A DNA stretch of 64,000 nucleotides from the NCBI GenBank assembly GCA_947184155.2, contig CAMXCT020003146.1, positions 456,666 to 520,665 on the forward strand, written 5' to 3'. The stretch is from Cladocopium goreaui. Taxonomy: Eukaryota; Sar; Dinophyceae; Suessiales; Symbiodiniaceae. Made by a program: the position numbers and the translations under genes. The notes under the pieces are model-generated. The model was given only the letters and a program-made list of their open reading frames with translations, searched no databases and was not told the origin of the DNA. Shown in pieces: positions 41,895 through 53,415 of the stretch (its first letter is position 1; each line of letters opens with the position of its first letter).

Positions 41895-41942
41895 GTAAGC
41901 TGTGCGAAAACGTCAGTGGTTGTTTTCTGTTGAACAAAATGG

Positions 41943-42087
41943 TACCCAACCTGGTTATGACTAACAGTTCGCCATGGAAGATCATGGAAGCCATGGCCCT
42001 AATCGAAATAAATGGTTTACCTATGTTTACCTATGAATAGCATGGTGATTTTCCATGGCAAACTGTGAATGTCATAACCAGAGGGTA
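41943..42087. mobile_element. Family A element, diverged
   Basis: TACCCAACCTGGTTATGACT at the left and GTCATAACCAGAGGGTA at the right. The inner GGTGATTTTCCATGG is family-typical. Confidence 0.65.
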
Positions 42088-42115
42088 TATGATCTTCATG
42101 GAGATGTTGACAAAG

Positions 42116-42164
42116 CGGATTTGATGAGGCCAGAAGGCTATTGGCTGACAAGGATTTCTTGAAG
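42116..42164 (+). CDS. Giant-gene exon
   Basis: It follows TTGACAAAG and reads GFDEARRLLADKDFLK with donor GTGCGA. The phase matches the exon ending at 41894. Confidence 0.6.
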
Positions 42165-42675
42165 GTGCGAAGACTGGATGCCATGCTTGGGGGAGACTGG
42201 AACTATCCTAAATTGACATATGGATTGGACATTAATATGGATTGGATTATCTCAGGTAGTCCCATAGAAAAAGGACTTTGTGAGATTTTGTCAGTGGGAG
42301 GACATGACATGCACCATTTGGTTGCCCCATGTAATCTCATTTGCAGGTAGGACATAATTACAAGATTGACACAAGGCGATAGTTGTTCGAAGTAGTTGTT
42401 CCGAAAATCAGCAACCGAATCATTTGCATCATCGTGTATCACAATGGGTTATCAGTATATTCAGTGTCAGATATATTCAGTATATATCATAATATTTTAA
42501 GATCCTGGATGATGATATATGATGATATACTGAAGTGGATGATTCGGTCCTATCATATCAATTCATATGATATTTCAAGATATTTCATTCATTTCATCAT
42601 GGTATATCATGGTACATTAGTATATCATCATCTTTCAAGAGGACGATTCGGTTCTACTTCGATCGGTTCCCACAG

Positions 42676-42735
42676 GCGAATTGCCGCGTGCCTGCGTCGC
42701 TGGATGCTGGCCGGCCTCCCTCCCGTCAGGCCAGG
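42676..42735 (+). CDS. Giant-gene exon, Pro/Arg-rich
   Basis: It follows TTCCCACAG and has 20 whole codons (ANCRVPASLDAGRPPSRQAR). The donor is GTGGTC. Confidence 0.55.
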
Positions 42736-43105
42736 GTGGTCACAAACTTGTGTCTTAGGACCCCCTAAAAGATGTTTATCACTTTGTTCTTGTGTTTTGA
42801 AAGAATACATGTTCTAGTTTGTTGGGCTAGATAAGCTAGATAGTAGCTTGGATTTACCCACATGTTTTACCATGGTTTCATCGATTTTTCATGGATGCAA
42901 TCCTAGTTGTCAGCTCTCCCAATGCATTTCTCAGCTGAGCCCCAGCAACGCAGGGCCAGACAGGGGCTCCCGAAGAAGATGCTGCAGATGTGCATCAGCA
43001 AGAGCGTGAAAGGCAATCATATGGTCACTGCATCACTACATCATGTCCATGGATACCATGTATCTACATCTACATATATATATACATATACACGTAGTAT
43101 ATATA

Positions 43106-43204
43106 TATGGTGGTTTCCTGAAACGGGGGTACTCCCAAATCATCCAGTTTAATAGGAGTTTCCATTATAAACCATCTATTTTGGGGTACCCCCATTTATG
43201 GAAC
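43106..43204. mobile_element. Family C element
   Basis: TATGGTGGTTTCCTGAAACG at the left and CCCCCATTTATGGAACCA at the right; the internal AAATCATCCAGTTTAATAGG is shared with 19991-20090. Confidence 0.75.
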
Positions 43205-43206
43205 CA

Positions 43207-43330
43207 TATATATATATATACATATATATATACATATATATATATACATATATATATATATACATAACATATATATACATATATATATATATACATACAT
43301 ATGTATATACATATATGTACATTCTATACC
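43207..43330. repeat. TATATACA microsatellite
   Basis: (TA)nCA runs; no coding content. Confidence 0.85.
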
Positions 43331-43375
43331 ATTATAGATATGTATACTGTATACTTGTCATTATCCAGGACCCAG

Positions 43376-43432
43376 GAGTTGCAGTATCCAAGAATATCCT
43401 CTGATGCTGAGTTGTTTACTTCGGATGGGAAT
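43376..43432 (+). CDS. Giant-gene exon
   Basis: It follows GACCCAG and has 19 whole codons (ELQYPRISSDAELFTSDGN). The donor is GTATGC. Confidence 0.55.
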
Positions 43433-43762
43433 GTATGCATATGTACATATATATTTATCAATCGCGGGATGATATGTGGGTATGTCTGGATCAACATTGA
43501 GCCCGACTCCTGCAGGGACCATAGATTAGACTGACGACCAACCAGCTCAAAAACGGTACCCTATTGGAAAGAGGAACTTCTGTTTTAGAAAAGTTGTGCT
43601 CAGGGGGGTTCAACCAAGAATGGCTGGTCCTGTCATGAAGATACATAGAAAATCATAGATTTTTTGCGGCAATAGATGAATTGTATCAGTTCAAACATGT
43701 TCGAACAAAGACAGTCATTTTGCAAGTCTTGCCTTGTAATTTCGCCATCATGCCGGTGGCAG

Positions 43763-43838
43763 GTGCAAGAAGGAATCGAATGATCGGGTGGCTGATGTCA
43801 TGCGCAAAGCTGAAATGCAAAAGAAGAGGGGCGGCTTG
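43763..43838 (+). CDS. Giant-gene exon
   Basis: It follows CCGGTGGCAG and reads CKKESNDRVADVMRKAEMQK and onward. The donor is not clear; a stop follows at about 43845. Confidence 0.5.
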
Positions 43839-44102
43839 AAATGAATTCAAATGATCACACGGATGTTAAATATTGTGAAATTGGACAACCAATGTTGCAG
43901 GGTTTGTGATGCTGGTATTGCTGAGTAGCCAACCTCGGAACCTGCATGTTCTCTACACGGGCTTTTCAAGTCCCGTTTCACCAGGTGGATCAAGGAGTTG
44001 TCGTGTTAAGACGCGCTGAAAGCAGCGCGTTTTTGCACAGCGGAAAAGAACTCGCGTGCTGCCCAGCGTGCTGCCTCTCAACGATCCTTGAACTGCACGA
44101 AC

Positions 44103-44258
44103 ACATGAGCTATGGTCAATACTCATGGTTAATAACCATTAATAGGGGCTAGTCATCCAATGGTTCATAGGGATTTATAATAACCATTATTTTTGGATCC
44201 TTATTATGGATGGGATGACCATCAACCATTCAAAGTGAGTATTGACCATGGCTCACAT
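44103..44258. mobile_element. Palindromic element H
   Basis: ACATGAGCTATGGTCAATAC at the left is mirrored by GTATTGACCATGGCTCACAT at the right. About 155 bp, one copy in the window. Confidence 0.7.
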
Positions 44259-44627
44259 GTCAATACCATAGTTAATGCCAGGATGCGATTCGTAGCTCAA
44301 CTTTCAGCCGGTGTGCCACCTTGGCTGCTTGAGGTACCTTTGGCTCTTCTTCTTGGTCTTCTGGTTGGAGAAGCACCCCTGAAGGCGCCGAATGGTCGAT
44401 CATGGTGTAACTGAGCTGCAGCCTATGATTGTGGTGATGATGATCATGAACCATTATTGTAGTTGTAATACGATTCTTCTTGTTAGGGGATGGTCAATGG
44501 TCATACCGTATGAAGTCATACCCCATGGCCCATGGGGCCATAGGGGTTTCAGATCAACCGCAACTCTCTGCCTGGACCAAGGGTCAAGATCGGTCACTCT
44601 GACGGGCTTTGTGACTTCCTGGAGCAG

Positions 44628-44740
44628 TTTCTGTGCAGAGTTTGCGGCAAGACAGCAAGATGGCTACGCGTGGACAGAAACAGCCATGCCAATGGCGACA
44701 TTTGCGAAGCAAAGACGCGCTGAGGATTACCGAGTATTTG
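44628..44740 (+). CDS. Giant-gene exon
   Basis: It reads AARQQDGYAWTETAMPMATF, then AKQRRAEDYRVF, with donor GTAGGC at 44741. The start (TGGAGCAG at 44627) is approximate. Confidence 0.5.
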
Positions 44741-44799
44741 GTAGGCGTAATACAGAAGGCAAATCAAAGTTTCAAGACATCTATCTGTGACTTGGAATA

Positions 44800-45775
44800 A
44801 AAATAAGATATGGTAAGCTGTGTTTCGGTCGGTTTACTTCTGTCTGAGGAAGTTCAAGCGAGCCCCCTTCACAAACATGTTCAGAGACCGTACGGCACGA
44901 CACTTGCAGTATCCATGGCTTGAGGTGCCCACCAGGAATGTTTTAGTGCAAATGTTTTTTATCCGGAACTGCTACTACAATCTATTACATCCCATTGATT
45001 ATCATTGATTGATAGTGGTTAATATGTTGACATACCCATCTTTGATTTCATCCGACATTTCTGAAACTGATTTGCGTGCCGACGACTCGACTTGATCCTG
45101 TTTGGCATGAAAAACAACATACATTGTCCATCATTGTCATATATTTAATGTTTTAGGAATCCCCTTCATGATGGTGGGATGACCATACCCCATGAATCCG
45201 GTATGTAATGAACTTGACTGTGATCCACATGTTGCAGCCGTGATAGCTCAATCGACCCAAGCATTTTTAAATGTGCTTTGAGTCTTGGGGCCTCCCAGGG
45301 TGAAGGACTGGCAGCGTTTTGCGGTTTTGCGTCACCGACGTGAAAGAATTTTTTCGACGAGCTGTGTGAGGTGTTCCGTGTATTTCTTCCTTGGATGACT
45401 GCAAACTGAAAGTACACAGACATACATATATATATAATATTATATATAAACACATGATTATATATACATATAGTAGTGAGAGCAAACCACGAAAAGATAA
45501 TGTTCACATTGTTTTCATGATGAAAACAGGCCCTACAACTTACAGCAGCAAAGTTCTTTGCAGATACCGTGCAGGACAGATGGAGGTGCCATCACGGCTC
45601 TCGCCGGAGACGGGAGGAACCTTCGGGCAGGTGCCGACGGGGAGCTGCTGGCATTTCTGATTGTGATATGCACATTGCATGTTGAAACTCACCATGTGTG
45701 ATTTCCGAAAAAAGTCAGGTCCAGGTTCAGGTATATCATTTGCTCAGACTCCGTGATTTGAAGCTGGTTGAAGCG
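44800..45775. other. Intron
   Basis: A possible exon at 45573-45630 (TDGGAITALAGDGRNLRA, donor GTGCCG) could not be placed in phase. The rest is AT-rich. Confidence 0.35.
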
Positions 45776-45779
45776 CCAG

Positions 45780-45824
45780 GCTTACAAGCCCAAAGAAGCA
45801 GCCTTCTATGGCCGGCTTAAGGAG
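45780..45824 (+). CDS. Giant-gene exon with non-GT donor
   Basis: It follows AAGCGCCAG and reads AYKPKEAAFYGRLKE. There is no GT before the in-frame TGA at about 45831, so the donor is probably GCACAA. Confidence 0.5.
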
Positions 45825-46594
45825 GCACAATGACATCAAGATAGACAGTTTTTCCAGGATGTCCCATATTTTTTCAGAATTTTCCATTAATGTTCCCATA
45901 ATTTTCCATAAGTACCCCAGGTTTTTTTCCCTTAGTTCGATGATGTTTTTCATGGTTTTCCCACCTTTTCCATAGATAAACATCATTTTTCCATCCATTA
46001 TCCCAGAATTTTCCATACATTTTCTAGGTGTCCAACTCCAATTGGGGCTCCACTCGATAGGCCACCATGGATCTGGGAGCAGCCCACATAGACTCGTTGC
46101 GTCGCTTGGCGAAGCGAAGAACTGATCCATGTTGTTATTGGAGACATACAGATCATACAGCTGCAATATCTAATATATACAAGATTATATAATCTATGAA
46201 TATATATATATATATCATATATGATATATATATATATATATCATATATGATTATATAGTTACTTATATAATACATAGTTACTTATATATATATATGTATA
46301 TGGATACATTCATGATATTTAAATGTATAATATCTTCATCTCAAATGTCCAGGAAATTAAGTCTAGTGGCAGTTGGAGCAACCCAGATCTTTGAAGCTGG
46401 GGCTTAGCTTTCACCTTGCTAGGACTTGCAGGGCTGTTGGAGACACTTGAACAATGACCACCACTCTGCTTGATTGGTTATTATAGGAGTTTATAGTACT
46501 CACTATATTGGGTATGATCTTTACCCATCATGGGATATCCCTATCAACCCGTAGAAATCGGGTGCCGACATCGGGCTCTGAACACTGCTTTCAG

Positions 46595-46675
46595 GTGCAA
46601 TCTTCACCTCACGGGTGCTTCAAACTCGAGCGCGTCTGCACGGACTGACACTCTCAAACTCGTGGCAAGCTCAAG
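46595..46675 (+). CDS. Giant-gene exon, Ser/Thr-rich
   Basis: It follows CTGCTTTCAG and reads CNLHLTGASNSSASARTDTL and onward, with donor GTACCG. Confidence 0.5.
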
Positions 46676-46762
46676 GTACCGCATGCAACAAACACATGAA
46701 CACTGGATACCAAGACAGTACTGTCATAATCTGTCATCCTCCAACTATCCAGACTATACTAA

Positions 46763-46867
46763 GACCCTCTGCTAATTTCACATAGCTATGGAAAATGGCC
46801 CAGTTATAGTTGATTTACCTATTAGAAGTGGCTGTTTTCAATAGCTATGTTAGTTTGCCAGAGGGTA
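46763..46867. mobile_element. Family A element
   Basis: GACCCTCTGCTAATTTCACA at the left and TTAGTTTGCCAGAGGGTA at the right. The flanks TATACTAA and TATGCTAA are nearly the same. Confidence 0.8.
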
Positions 46868-47224
46868 TATGCTAAGTAAATCCAAGTTAGCTGATGCACC
46901 GAGGCAAAACCTGGACATCAAACGTCATCAGTATGGACTGCGAGCTGCTTGGCGTTGTTTTGCACCATGTTTACGTCCATAGGATGTCCATAGTATATCC
47001 TATACTAGTGAGGTTTACAGAGACACAGCAAGAGGAAATACAAGATGTGATGAAATACGAAAAGGAGTTGCAAACGTCACAAGGCAAATCAAATTGCATC
47101 AGGTCAAAATTGTATCACATCATCTACCCCAAAACATGTATATATATACATACATAGCATAGTAGCTTGATACTTTTAGCAGTGGTTTGATAATCATTTG
47201 ACAGTTGTTGAATATCCCCAGCAG

Positions 47225-47317
47225 CACATTCCCGTTAAATTGATGGGACATCTCCAAGAAATCCACTGCCAGGGTAATGTCTTGGCGCTGGGCCTTGGCC
47301 TGCTCGAGCGGACCGAG
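47225..47317 (+). CDS. Giant-gene exon
   Basis: It follows CCCCAGCAG and reads HIPVKLMGHLQEIHCQGNVL, then ALGLGLLERTE. The donor is GCTTGG at 47318, or GTTGTC a few codons later. Confidence 0.5.
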
Positions 47318-47479
47318 GCTTGGGATGAGTTGTCCAAAAATCCCAAAAAAAAACATCATGAAAGAGCGGTCAAAATCGGTAGATCATCTCCAAATGGTCG
47401 GTTTTTGGGTTTCCCATGGGTTTCCCACATATTCCCACATTACCCCAAGATTTTCCCCATCCCATCCCACCCCCAGCAG

Positions 47480-47530
47480 GCCGTGTTGGACTTGCTGCTG
47501 CAGCTTGCCGAGAGCCAGGAGCACGGCGAG
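47480..47530 (+). CDS. Giant-gene exon, leucine-rich
   Basis: It follows ACCCCCAGCAG and reads AVLDLLLQLAESQEHGE. The donor is GCTGGC or a later GT. Confidence 0.55.
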
Positions 47531-47559
47531 GCTGGCCGGCCTTGGTCGCCCGGGACGGG

Positions 47560-49060
47560 GATCGGTGGTATGTGGTGGTATAAAGAATCCCCATTGTTGG
47601 TAGGTTTATTGTGGGGTTGTCCACTTTTGTGTAGCAGTATAGTAGGAGTCTAACCAACCAAGGGGATAAAGCCAGCAAAAAAAAATGATGATACAGCATT
47701 TTTGCACCGACAATTGGGATTTCACGAACCACAAAAAGAGCCAGGAATGGAACCAACAAAAACTGGCTCGGTCGTTGAATACTTCCTATTACATCTTCCT
47801 ACTTTTCGCCTCAAAAATGCGAGGATTTTTCATCCCTGAATTATCCATTATATGTTAATATCGCCAGTACAGCACCATTTTTGATGCTTAAATCACCATT
47901 GGACCATGTCTCCGCCCCTTGGGATGGAGACCATATCACCACTGAGCACAGGATCACGTTGCAGCTGTGCAAGATGCCGTGACAGAAGGCTTGCCACTCA
48001 GCTTGTCAGTTTTTTCAGATATCTCCAATCATCTCCAATCAATCAAATTCAATCATGTCCATGTGTATCGTCAAATATCTCCAATCACCTCCAATCACCT
48101 CCAATCATCATTTCAATCATCATTTCATATCCAAACCTTGGAGTCACCTGGTGTCCCCCTTGCACATCTTCAACGACCTTACCATCTGCGCAGATTGTCA
48201 CCGTCCCATCAGCTTTCTGCAAGTGCCTCGAGTGATCTCCACGCAGGCTCTCGTTGTTTCGGTCCCATCATTTTGGGGGATTAATTTACATCAATTGCTA
48301 GGCACCTAGGCATTACTAGGGGTGTATTTAAGGGAAAAAGAAACAGGACACCCAAAGTCGGAGGCGGTTTTCTTCTTTTTTGATCTTTTTTGTTTATATA
48401 GCTCATGATTATTCATTATTGCCCACAAAATAGGATGGATTACTGCCAACACATGGTATGTTTCCTCTTTGACACAACCTTAGAGTACAAGGAATGACCA
48501 GCCTTCCGGGTGTATGAAATCATGCCTCTGCAGCTGCACACTGAGCATCCCTAAGAATCATCAGAACGGGGTATAGCTAAGCAAAAAGGTTGTGAAGTTT
48601 TGTAGATTTCCCATTCATCGCTGAATCAAAAACAGCTGTGACACAGAACTTCTGAGGTTGCAGAGTGCTACCTAGATTGTGATGGATAATCTTTTCTGAT
48701 GATAGCAGCTCCCAACGACATGACTTCGGACGCGTGCAAGGTTCTACAAACCATTGTGGTGCCATTGTCAAGATCGCACACAGTGAGAGTAACATACGTG
48801 GGAGTGCAGGCAAGCTGAGGGTTCAGGAGGAATCTGTCCAACTAGCCACAATTGGCAGCGGATCAAATTTATATCCCTTTGACATCCTTTGACAATATAT
48901 TACAACACCATCGAAATCATGGGCTACAGTAAGGATCAACACAAATTTACAACTATATAACAATTCTAATATTGTACTATATAATAATGTACATAGATAT
49001 ATTCCGTGATTGTGTTCCTTGCAAATATTAGAGTAAGACAGATATACTGACTGACGTACT
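47560..49060. other. Intron
   Basis: A possible exon at 47952-48004 (DHVAAVQDAVTEGLPLS, donor GTCAGT) is weak. A CTCCAATCA/ATCATTTC short repeat lies at 48010-48130. Otherwise nothing is recognised. Confidence 0.35.
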
Positions 49061-49070
49061 ATTCCACCAG

Positions 49071-49154
49071 GACACCTGCAGTTCGTTGATGAACCTCCTT
49101 CGAGTCCAAGAACTATGGCAACTTCTGCGAGGGTTGCATAGCTGGGCCCAGGAG
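49071..49154 (+). CDS. Giant-gene exon
   Basis: It follows TTCCACCAG and reads DTCSSLMNLLRVQELWQLLR, then GLHSWAQE. The donor is uncertain. Confidence 0.55.
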
Positions 49155-49418
49155 GGTGCAGCCACGGGTGGCTGCAGGGTGCAGCCACGGGTGGTGGGTG
49201 CATCAGCCACTGTTCAACCGTGCCTGAAAATTGGCTACTGTACCTAAATTCATGGTTATTTTCCAAAATTTCCATGTGAATTCTGAGACCACAGACACAT
49301 CCATAATGAGTTTGTGCTGTTGGAGAGAGTTCCTCTCGGCTTAAAGATCCATGTGCCTATGGAAGATCCTTTAGGATGCAGACCGAGTCGGAGTTGGTGG
49401 AATGTCCTGATTTTTCAG

Positions 49419-49517
49419 GAGAAGCAAAAAGAGTTGACCGATGATGTTGGCACCACTGGAACTCCTGCCGTTGCAGTTCGTGCTGCCAACATTGCGTCGG
49501 GGGGTCCAGGAAGTGAA
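49419..49517 (+). CDS. Giant-gene exon
   Basis: It follows TTTTTCAG and has 33 whole codons (EKQKELTDDVGTTGTPAVAV...). The donor is GTTGAT. Confidence 0.6.
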
Positions 49518-49593
49518 GTTGATTTTTCTTCCAAAATTTCCAGCAGCATCAGAACGGACAGATGTTTTATTGAATCAAACATGCATCAAGGCT

Positions 49594-49691
49594 TACCCTC
49601 TGGTAATTTAACATAGCTATTGAAAATGACAATTTATAGTGGATTTTCCCATTAATCATGGTGATTTTCCATAGCTATGTTAAATTACCAA
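49594..49691. mobile_element. Family A element with 5-bp duplication
   Basis: The left end TACCCTCTGGTAATTTAACA is intact; the right end is shortened to TTAAATTACCAA. AGGCT flanks both ends (49589-49593 and 49692-49696). Confidence 0.8.
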
Positions 49692-49940
49692 AGGCTTAAT
49701 CATCAAGGGATACCTGTCCTGGATAACATGGGATAACCATGACTCATGGCAACGAAAAAAGTTCTGCCACAAAAAAAATAGCCTCGAGTCGCCTCGACCC
49801 AAGGCGCCGCGGCTGTGAAAGGCTGCTCGGTGAGAGCCGTTTTGAGCGATTGCTGAATAGCTGGGGCACCCGGTGCTGATCATCTGTCAATTTTTTCAGC
49901 ATGGTGATGCTCCAACTCCAATCCTCTATATTACAGGACC

Positions 49941-50360
49941 ATATTCATCCATATTCATCCATATTCGTCCATATTCATCCATATTCATCCATATTCATCC
50001 ATATTCGTCCATATTCATCCATATTCATCCATATTCATCCATATTCGTCCATATTCATCCATATTCATCCATATTCATCCATATTCGTCCATATTCATCC
50101 ATATTCATCCATATTCATCCATATTCGTCCATATTCATCCATATTCATCCATATTCATCCATATTCGTCCATATTCATCCATATTCATCCATATTCATCC
50201 ATATTCGTCCATATTCATCCATATTCATCCATATTCATCCATATTCGTCCATATTCATCCATATTCATCCATATTCATCCATATTCGTCCATATTCATCC
50301 ATATTCATCCATATTCATCCATATTCATCCATATTCGTCCATATTCATCCATATTCATCC
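49941..50360. repeat. ATATTCATCC 10-bp satellite with 40-bp higher-order period
   Basis: 42 tandem decamers. The variant ATATTCGTCC takes every fourth position (units 3, 7, 11, 15, 19, 23, 27, 31, 35), then the spacing slips to five (unit 40). Open frames through it (HPYSSIFI) are artefacts. Confidence 0.95.
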
Positions 50361-50399
50361 ATATTCTATATTTTCTCATGACGATGTTTTTGTTCTCCA

Positions 50400-50528
50400 G
50401 CTGTTCATTTGGAGGTCACATCCTGGTTCGCCTCCTTGGGGAGAGAACTTCAGCATCCACAGAGGCACCCAAAAACATCACAGGAACTGAGTTGCTTTGC
50501 AGATAGGACAGTGCCAAGAGCAGAAAGA
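50400..50528 (+). CDS. Giant-gene exon
   Basis: It follows GTTCTCCAG and reads VHLEVTSWFASLGRELQHPQ, then RHPKTSQELSCFADR. The right border is not clear; family A starts at 50533. Confidence 0.45.
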
Positions 50529-50532
50529 AGTT

Positions 50533-50636
50533 TACCCTCTGGTAAACTAACATAGCTATTGAAAATTGCCATTTATAGTGGATTTTCCCATTAAAAATTG
50601 TGATTTTCCATAGTTGTGTTAGTTTACCAGAGGGTA
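50533..50636. mobile_element. Family A element
   Basis: TACCCTCTGGTAAACTAACA at the left and TTAGTTTACCAGAGGGTA at the right: the best-preserved terminal repeats of the family. No obvious duplication. Confidence 0.9.
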
Positions 50637-50969
50637 GCAAAACGGATCTGGGAAGAGTGGAAACTCCAAAGCTTGGTTCTGCCAATGCTGAAGCATCAGA
50701 GATCATGACAACGCCACATCCAATGGGCAACAGATCTTGCCTGCCCTATCAAACTATATCTTTCCTTTGCACGCAACGCGGATCTTTGACGATATGCGCA
50801 GACGATATGCGCAGATGTTTCTTGGGCATGTCCACGAATGGGCCATGGGTAATTTGTTCATTGGAAGACGGGGCAACTTACACAATCCAGACATAGTAAG
50901 AGACAGGTCGATTTCTCTACCAGAATGGTACCTAAAGACCTAAAGACATCTAAAGACTAAAGGCTAAAG

Positions 50970-51083
50970 CCGAGCATTGACCCTGACACATCCAGCACGA
51001 TCCAGCTGGCAAGCACCACTGCCAGGACACCAATTTCCCTCAGACCCAGGCATGGTGTTGTGTTTTCCACGGAAGCGCGGATG
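50970..51083 (+). CDS. Giant-gene exon
   Basis: It follows GGCTAAAG and has 38 whole codons (PSIDPDTSSTIQLASTTART, then HGVVFSTEARM). The donor is GTACCT. Confidence 0.6.
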
Positions 51084-51207
51084 GTACCTTGAAGCCCTGG
51101 CAATTGGTTCCCATCAATGCGGCATTTTGGTCAAACTATGGGGACATCGTTGGTCTCCATTGGCTCATTCCGGGAACCGCCGCAGCGTATTCCGGCCCGG
51201 CTTCCAG

Positions 51208-51263
51208 GCTGGTGTGCTTGTAGAGGAAGTTTTTGAAGGTCAACGAAGATTCGACCAGTCAAG
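51208..51263 (+). CDS. Giant-gene exon
   Basis: It follows GCTTCCAG and reads AGVLVEEVFEGQRRFDQS with donor GTGCAG. The leftover AG plus G of the next exon gives Arg. Confidence 0.6.
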
Positions 51264-51587
51264 GTGCAGCTCTCTGTTACAGCTTTTTCTGATCCAATCT
51301 TCTTTTTTGCTGGCCCATATCATAAATTTCCATGGAGTTCGGTGGTAAGGGCCCCATGTTTCTTGTCAAGAAACACCTTGGATTGCACAACTAATTCGTC
51401 AATCTTCGAGATATTTCTCTGGATATCACTGGTGCACCTGGCAAATAACTGGAGCCACATTTTGATTTGTTCATTTGTTCCAGAATTGGCAATTGGATCC
51501 CCAAACTTGCAGGACACCCTTTTTATTTGGGTGGAACATAGCCGCCGATGGCTTCATGTATTTTTCTGATGTTCCAGTTCCAGAAAA

Positions 51588-51685
51588 TGGGTATGGGTCA
51601 ATACCTATAGATACATTTTTAGTGGGATGAACATCCATAAATCCCAGCTATGACTTGGGGTTCACTAGGTACCAGGGTTTTGACC
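51588..51685 (+). mobile_element. Family F dispersed element
   Basis: ATGGGTATGGGTCAATACCT to GGGTTTTGACCCATC. Shares TTTTTAGTGGGATGAACATC with the copy at 40576. Confidence 0.75.
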
Positions 51686-51724
51686 CATCCCCAAATAACC
51701 ACCAGCCCAGTGATTTTTGCTGAG

Positions 51725-51809
51725 GTTGGGTGACCTGGGAGAGTTGCAGAGTGGAAGTGGTCGTTGTATCCACGTCGTCGTGAAAAATTCCTTCATCGAG
51801 CTTGTGGAG
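51725..51809 (+). CDS. Giant-gene exon
   Basis: It follows TTGCTGAG and reads LGDLGELQSGSGRCIHVVVK, then NSFIELVE. The phase matches the previous exon. The donor is GCGCGT at 51810 or GTGGAA at 51813. Confidence 0.6.
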
Positions 51810-51826
51810 GCGCGTGGAATCCCCCC

Positions 51827-51948
51827 ATATGGGCGTCCGAAAAATGGGGGGGTACTGCAAAATGGAGGGTTTTTAAATGTTTTTAATGGAAACTCATCTT
51901 TAAATGGATGATTTGACGCTACCCCCATTTTAGGAAACCTCCATATGG
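51827..51948. mobile_element. Family C element, diverged
   Basis: ATATGGGCGTCCGAAAAATG at the left and TTTTAGGAAACCTCCATATG at the right. It begins fewer than 20 bp after an exon. Confidence 0.65.
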
Positions 51949-52232
51949 ATCCATATGGAAAATCTGTCGGAAAATCATGTGGAAAATCTTTTGGAAAATC
52001 ATGTGGAAAATAGGTTTTGATCGATCCTGATTTGAATACATTGCTGTCAACTGACTTCATGATCGGCCCAGCAAGCCACTTATCTCGAGCTTGTATCCTG
52101 GTTCAATGATTCTAGTTTATGTGCAGTATTAACTGCAGTATTAACTGCAGTATTAACCATCACATTTTTGCGGGCCCAATGATTCGTGGATGGTTTACTG
52201 GGGAACCATGGACCACATCCCAAGCTCCCCAG

Positions 52233-52307
52233 CAGGAAAAGTCTCCACGAGAATTGCGACGGGCACAGTCTTGCGATGCAGTCTTCGCAGCTGCAGAGAG
52301 GGCCCAG
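52233..52307 (+). CDS. Giant-gene exon, Ala/Arg-rich
   Basis: It follows CTCCCCAG and reads QEKSPRELRRAQSCDAVFAA, then AERAQ. The donor is GCACCC at 52308 or a GT four codons later. Confidence 0.55.
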
Positions 52308-52369
52308 GCACCCAACAGTTCAACATGTGCAGCCCGATGTTCCCTTCATTTTGGCTGGTGTTTTACATT

Positions 52370-52471
52370 CAAAATATATATATATATCATATATTTGTTG
52401 TCGGACATCTGCAATAAGAAAAAATCGTTGGGGTATACAGTATACATCAGTATACACAAATGATATATATA

Positions 52472-52522
<51 letters not shown>

Positions 52523-52590
52523 TATATATATAATATTATATATACGTACGTAATATATATATATATATAGAGAGAGAGAAAAAAATAGAA
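52370..52590. repeat. TA microsatellite
   Basis: Long (TA)n run at 52465-52570 with a short GAGAGA end. Confidence 0.9.
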
Positions 52591-53025
52591 TGACCTCTAA
52601 ATGATTGGCCCCCAAAATTGGATGGTTGTGCACAAATTTACTGCATTTTTTTTACAATGTGAGATGGTTCACATACAGTATTTATTGAAACCCGACATGT
52701 TTCTTTATCGACAGTCCTCCCAACAGTGTACCTGTCGGGACAGAATTGGCGGAACGAATGCTTCGAGTCCCAAGGCTTTAAAATGCAAATCACTCACATC
52801 CAGACGTGCAATCAGCGGGGAATCCATCATAGCAGGATTTTTTTTCTATAGTTCCGTCATTCCCGAATATTCCCGACCTATCCCCATCTTTACTCATCTT
52901 TGTTTTCGAGTAAGTTGGTGTATCCCGAAAGTATCTGGGCCCGCGAAAGTCCCAAATCCATGGGTTTCTCTTCTGAGTTTCCCCTTCCAAATGGCCACAA
53001 TGGTCCACTATCCGATATCCTCCAG

Positions 53026-53090
53026 GAAAACGCTGTGACTGTGGCCATTCAACCCTCCCTTCAAATGGGTGAAGCAGAAAGAGGCTGGGG
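53026..53090 (+). CDS. Giant-gene exon
   Basis: It follows TATCCTCCAG and reads ENAVTVAIQPSLQMGEAERG and onward. The donor is probably GTCCAT at about 53090. Confidence 0.5.
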
Positions 53091-53152
53091 TCCATGGGAA
53101 CCACCCAAGGATAGGATAGGATAGGTGAATTGTGGTTGCATTGTGGTTGAAT

Positions 53153-53242
53153 GTTCTCTGGTAATTTAACATAGCTGCCATAGCTATGGAAAAGCACCAT
53201 GTTCGTCCATTTTCCACAGCTATGTCAAATTGCCGGAGGGTA
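53153..53242. mobile_element. Family A element, short
   Basis: TGTTCTCTGGTAATTTAACA at the left and TCAAATTGCCGGAGGGTA at the right, with a shortened middle. Confidence 0.75.
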
Positions 53243-53351
53243 TCATGTACTTAACATATACCACGAAATGGACATGGTTTCCCTTCACGTGTCCCGGGCC
53301 CTGTCATGTCACTGTGTGCTGTGTGCGTTTTGGGTCATTCGCACGTACACA

Positions 53352-53415
53352 CGTTCTTGTTCTTGTTCTTGTTCTTGTCCTTGTTCTTGTTCTTCTTCTT
53401 CTTCTTCTTCTTCTT
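53352..53415. repeat. TTCTTG and TTC microsatellite
   Basis: (TTCTTG)n followed by (TTC)n; pyrimidine-rich, intronic. Confidence 0.9.

Noticed and set aside
49941-50490. Open frames of about 200 codons (repeating HPYSSIFI)
   Set aside because: They are simply the decamer satellite read in phase; all frames give similar repeats.
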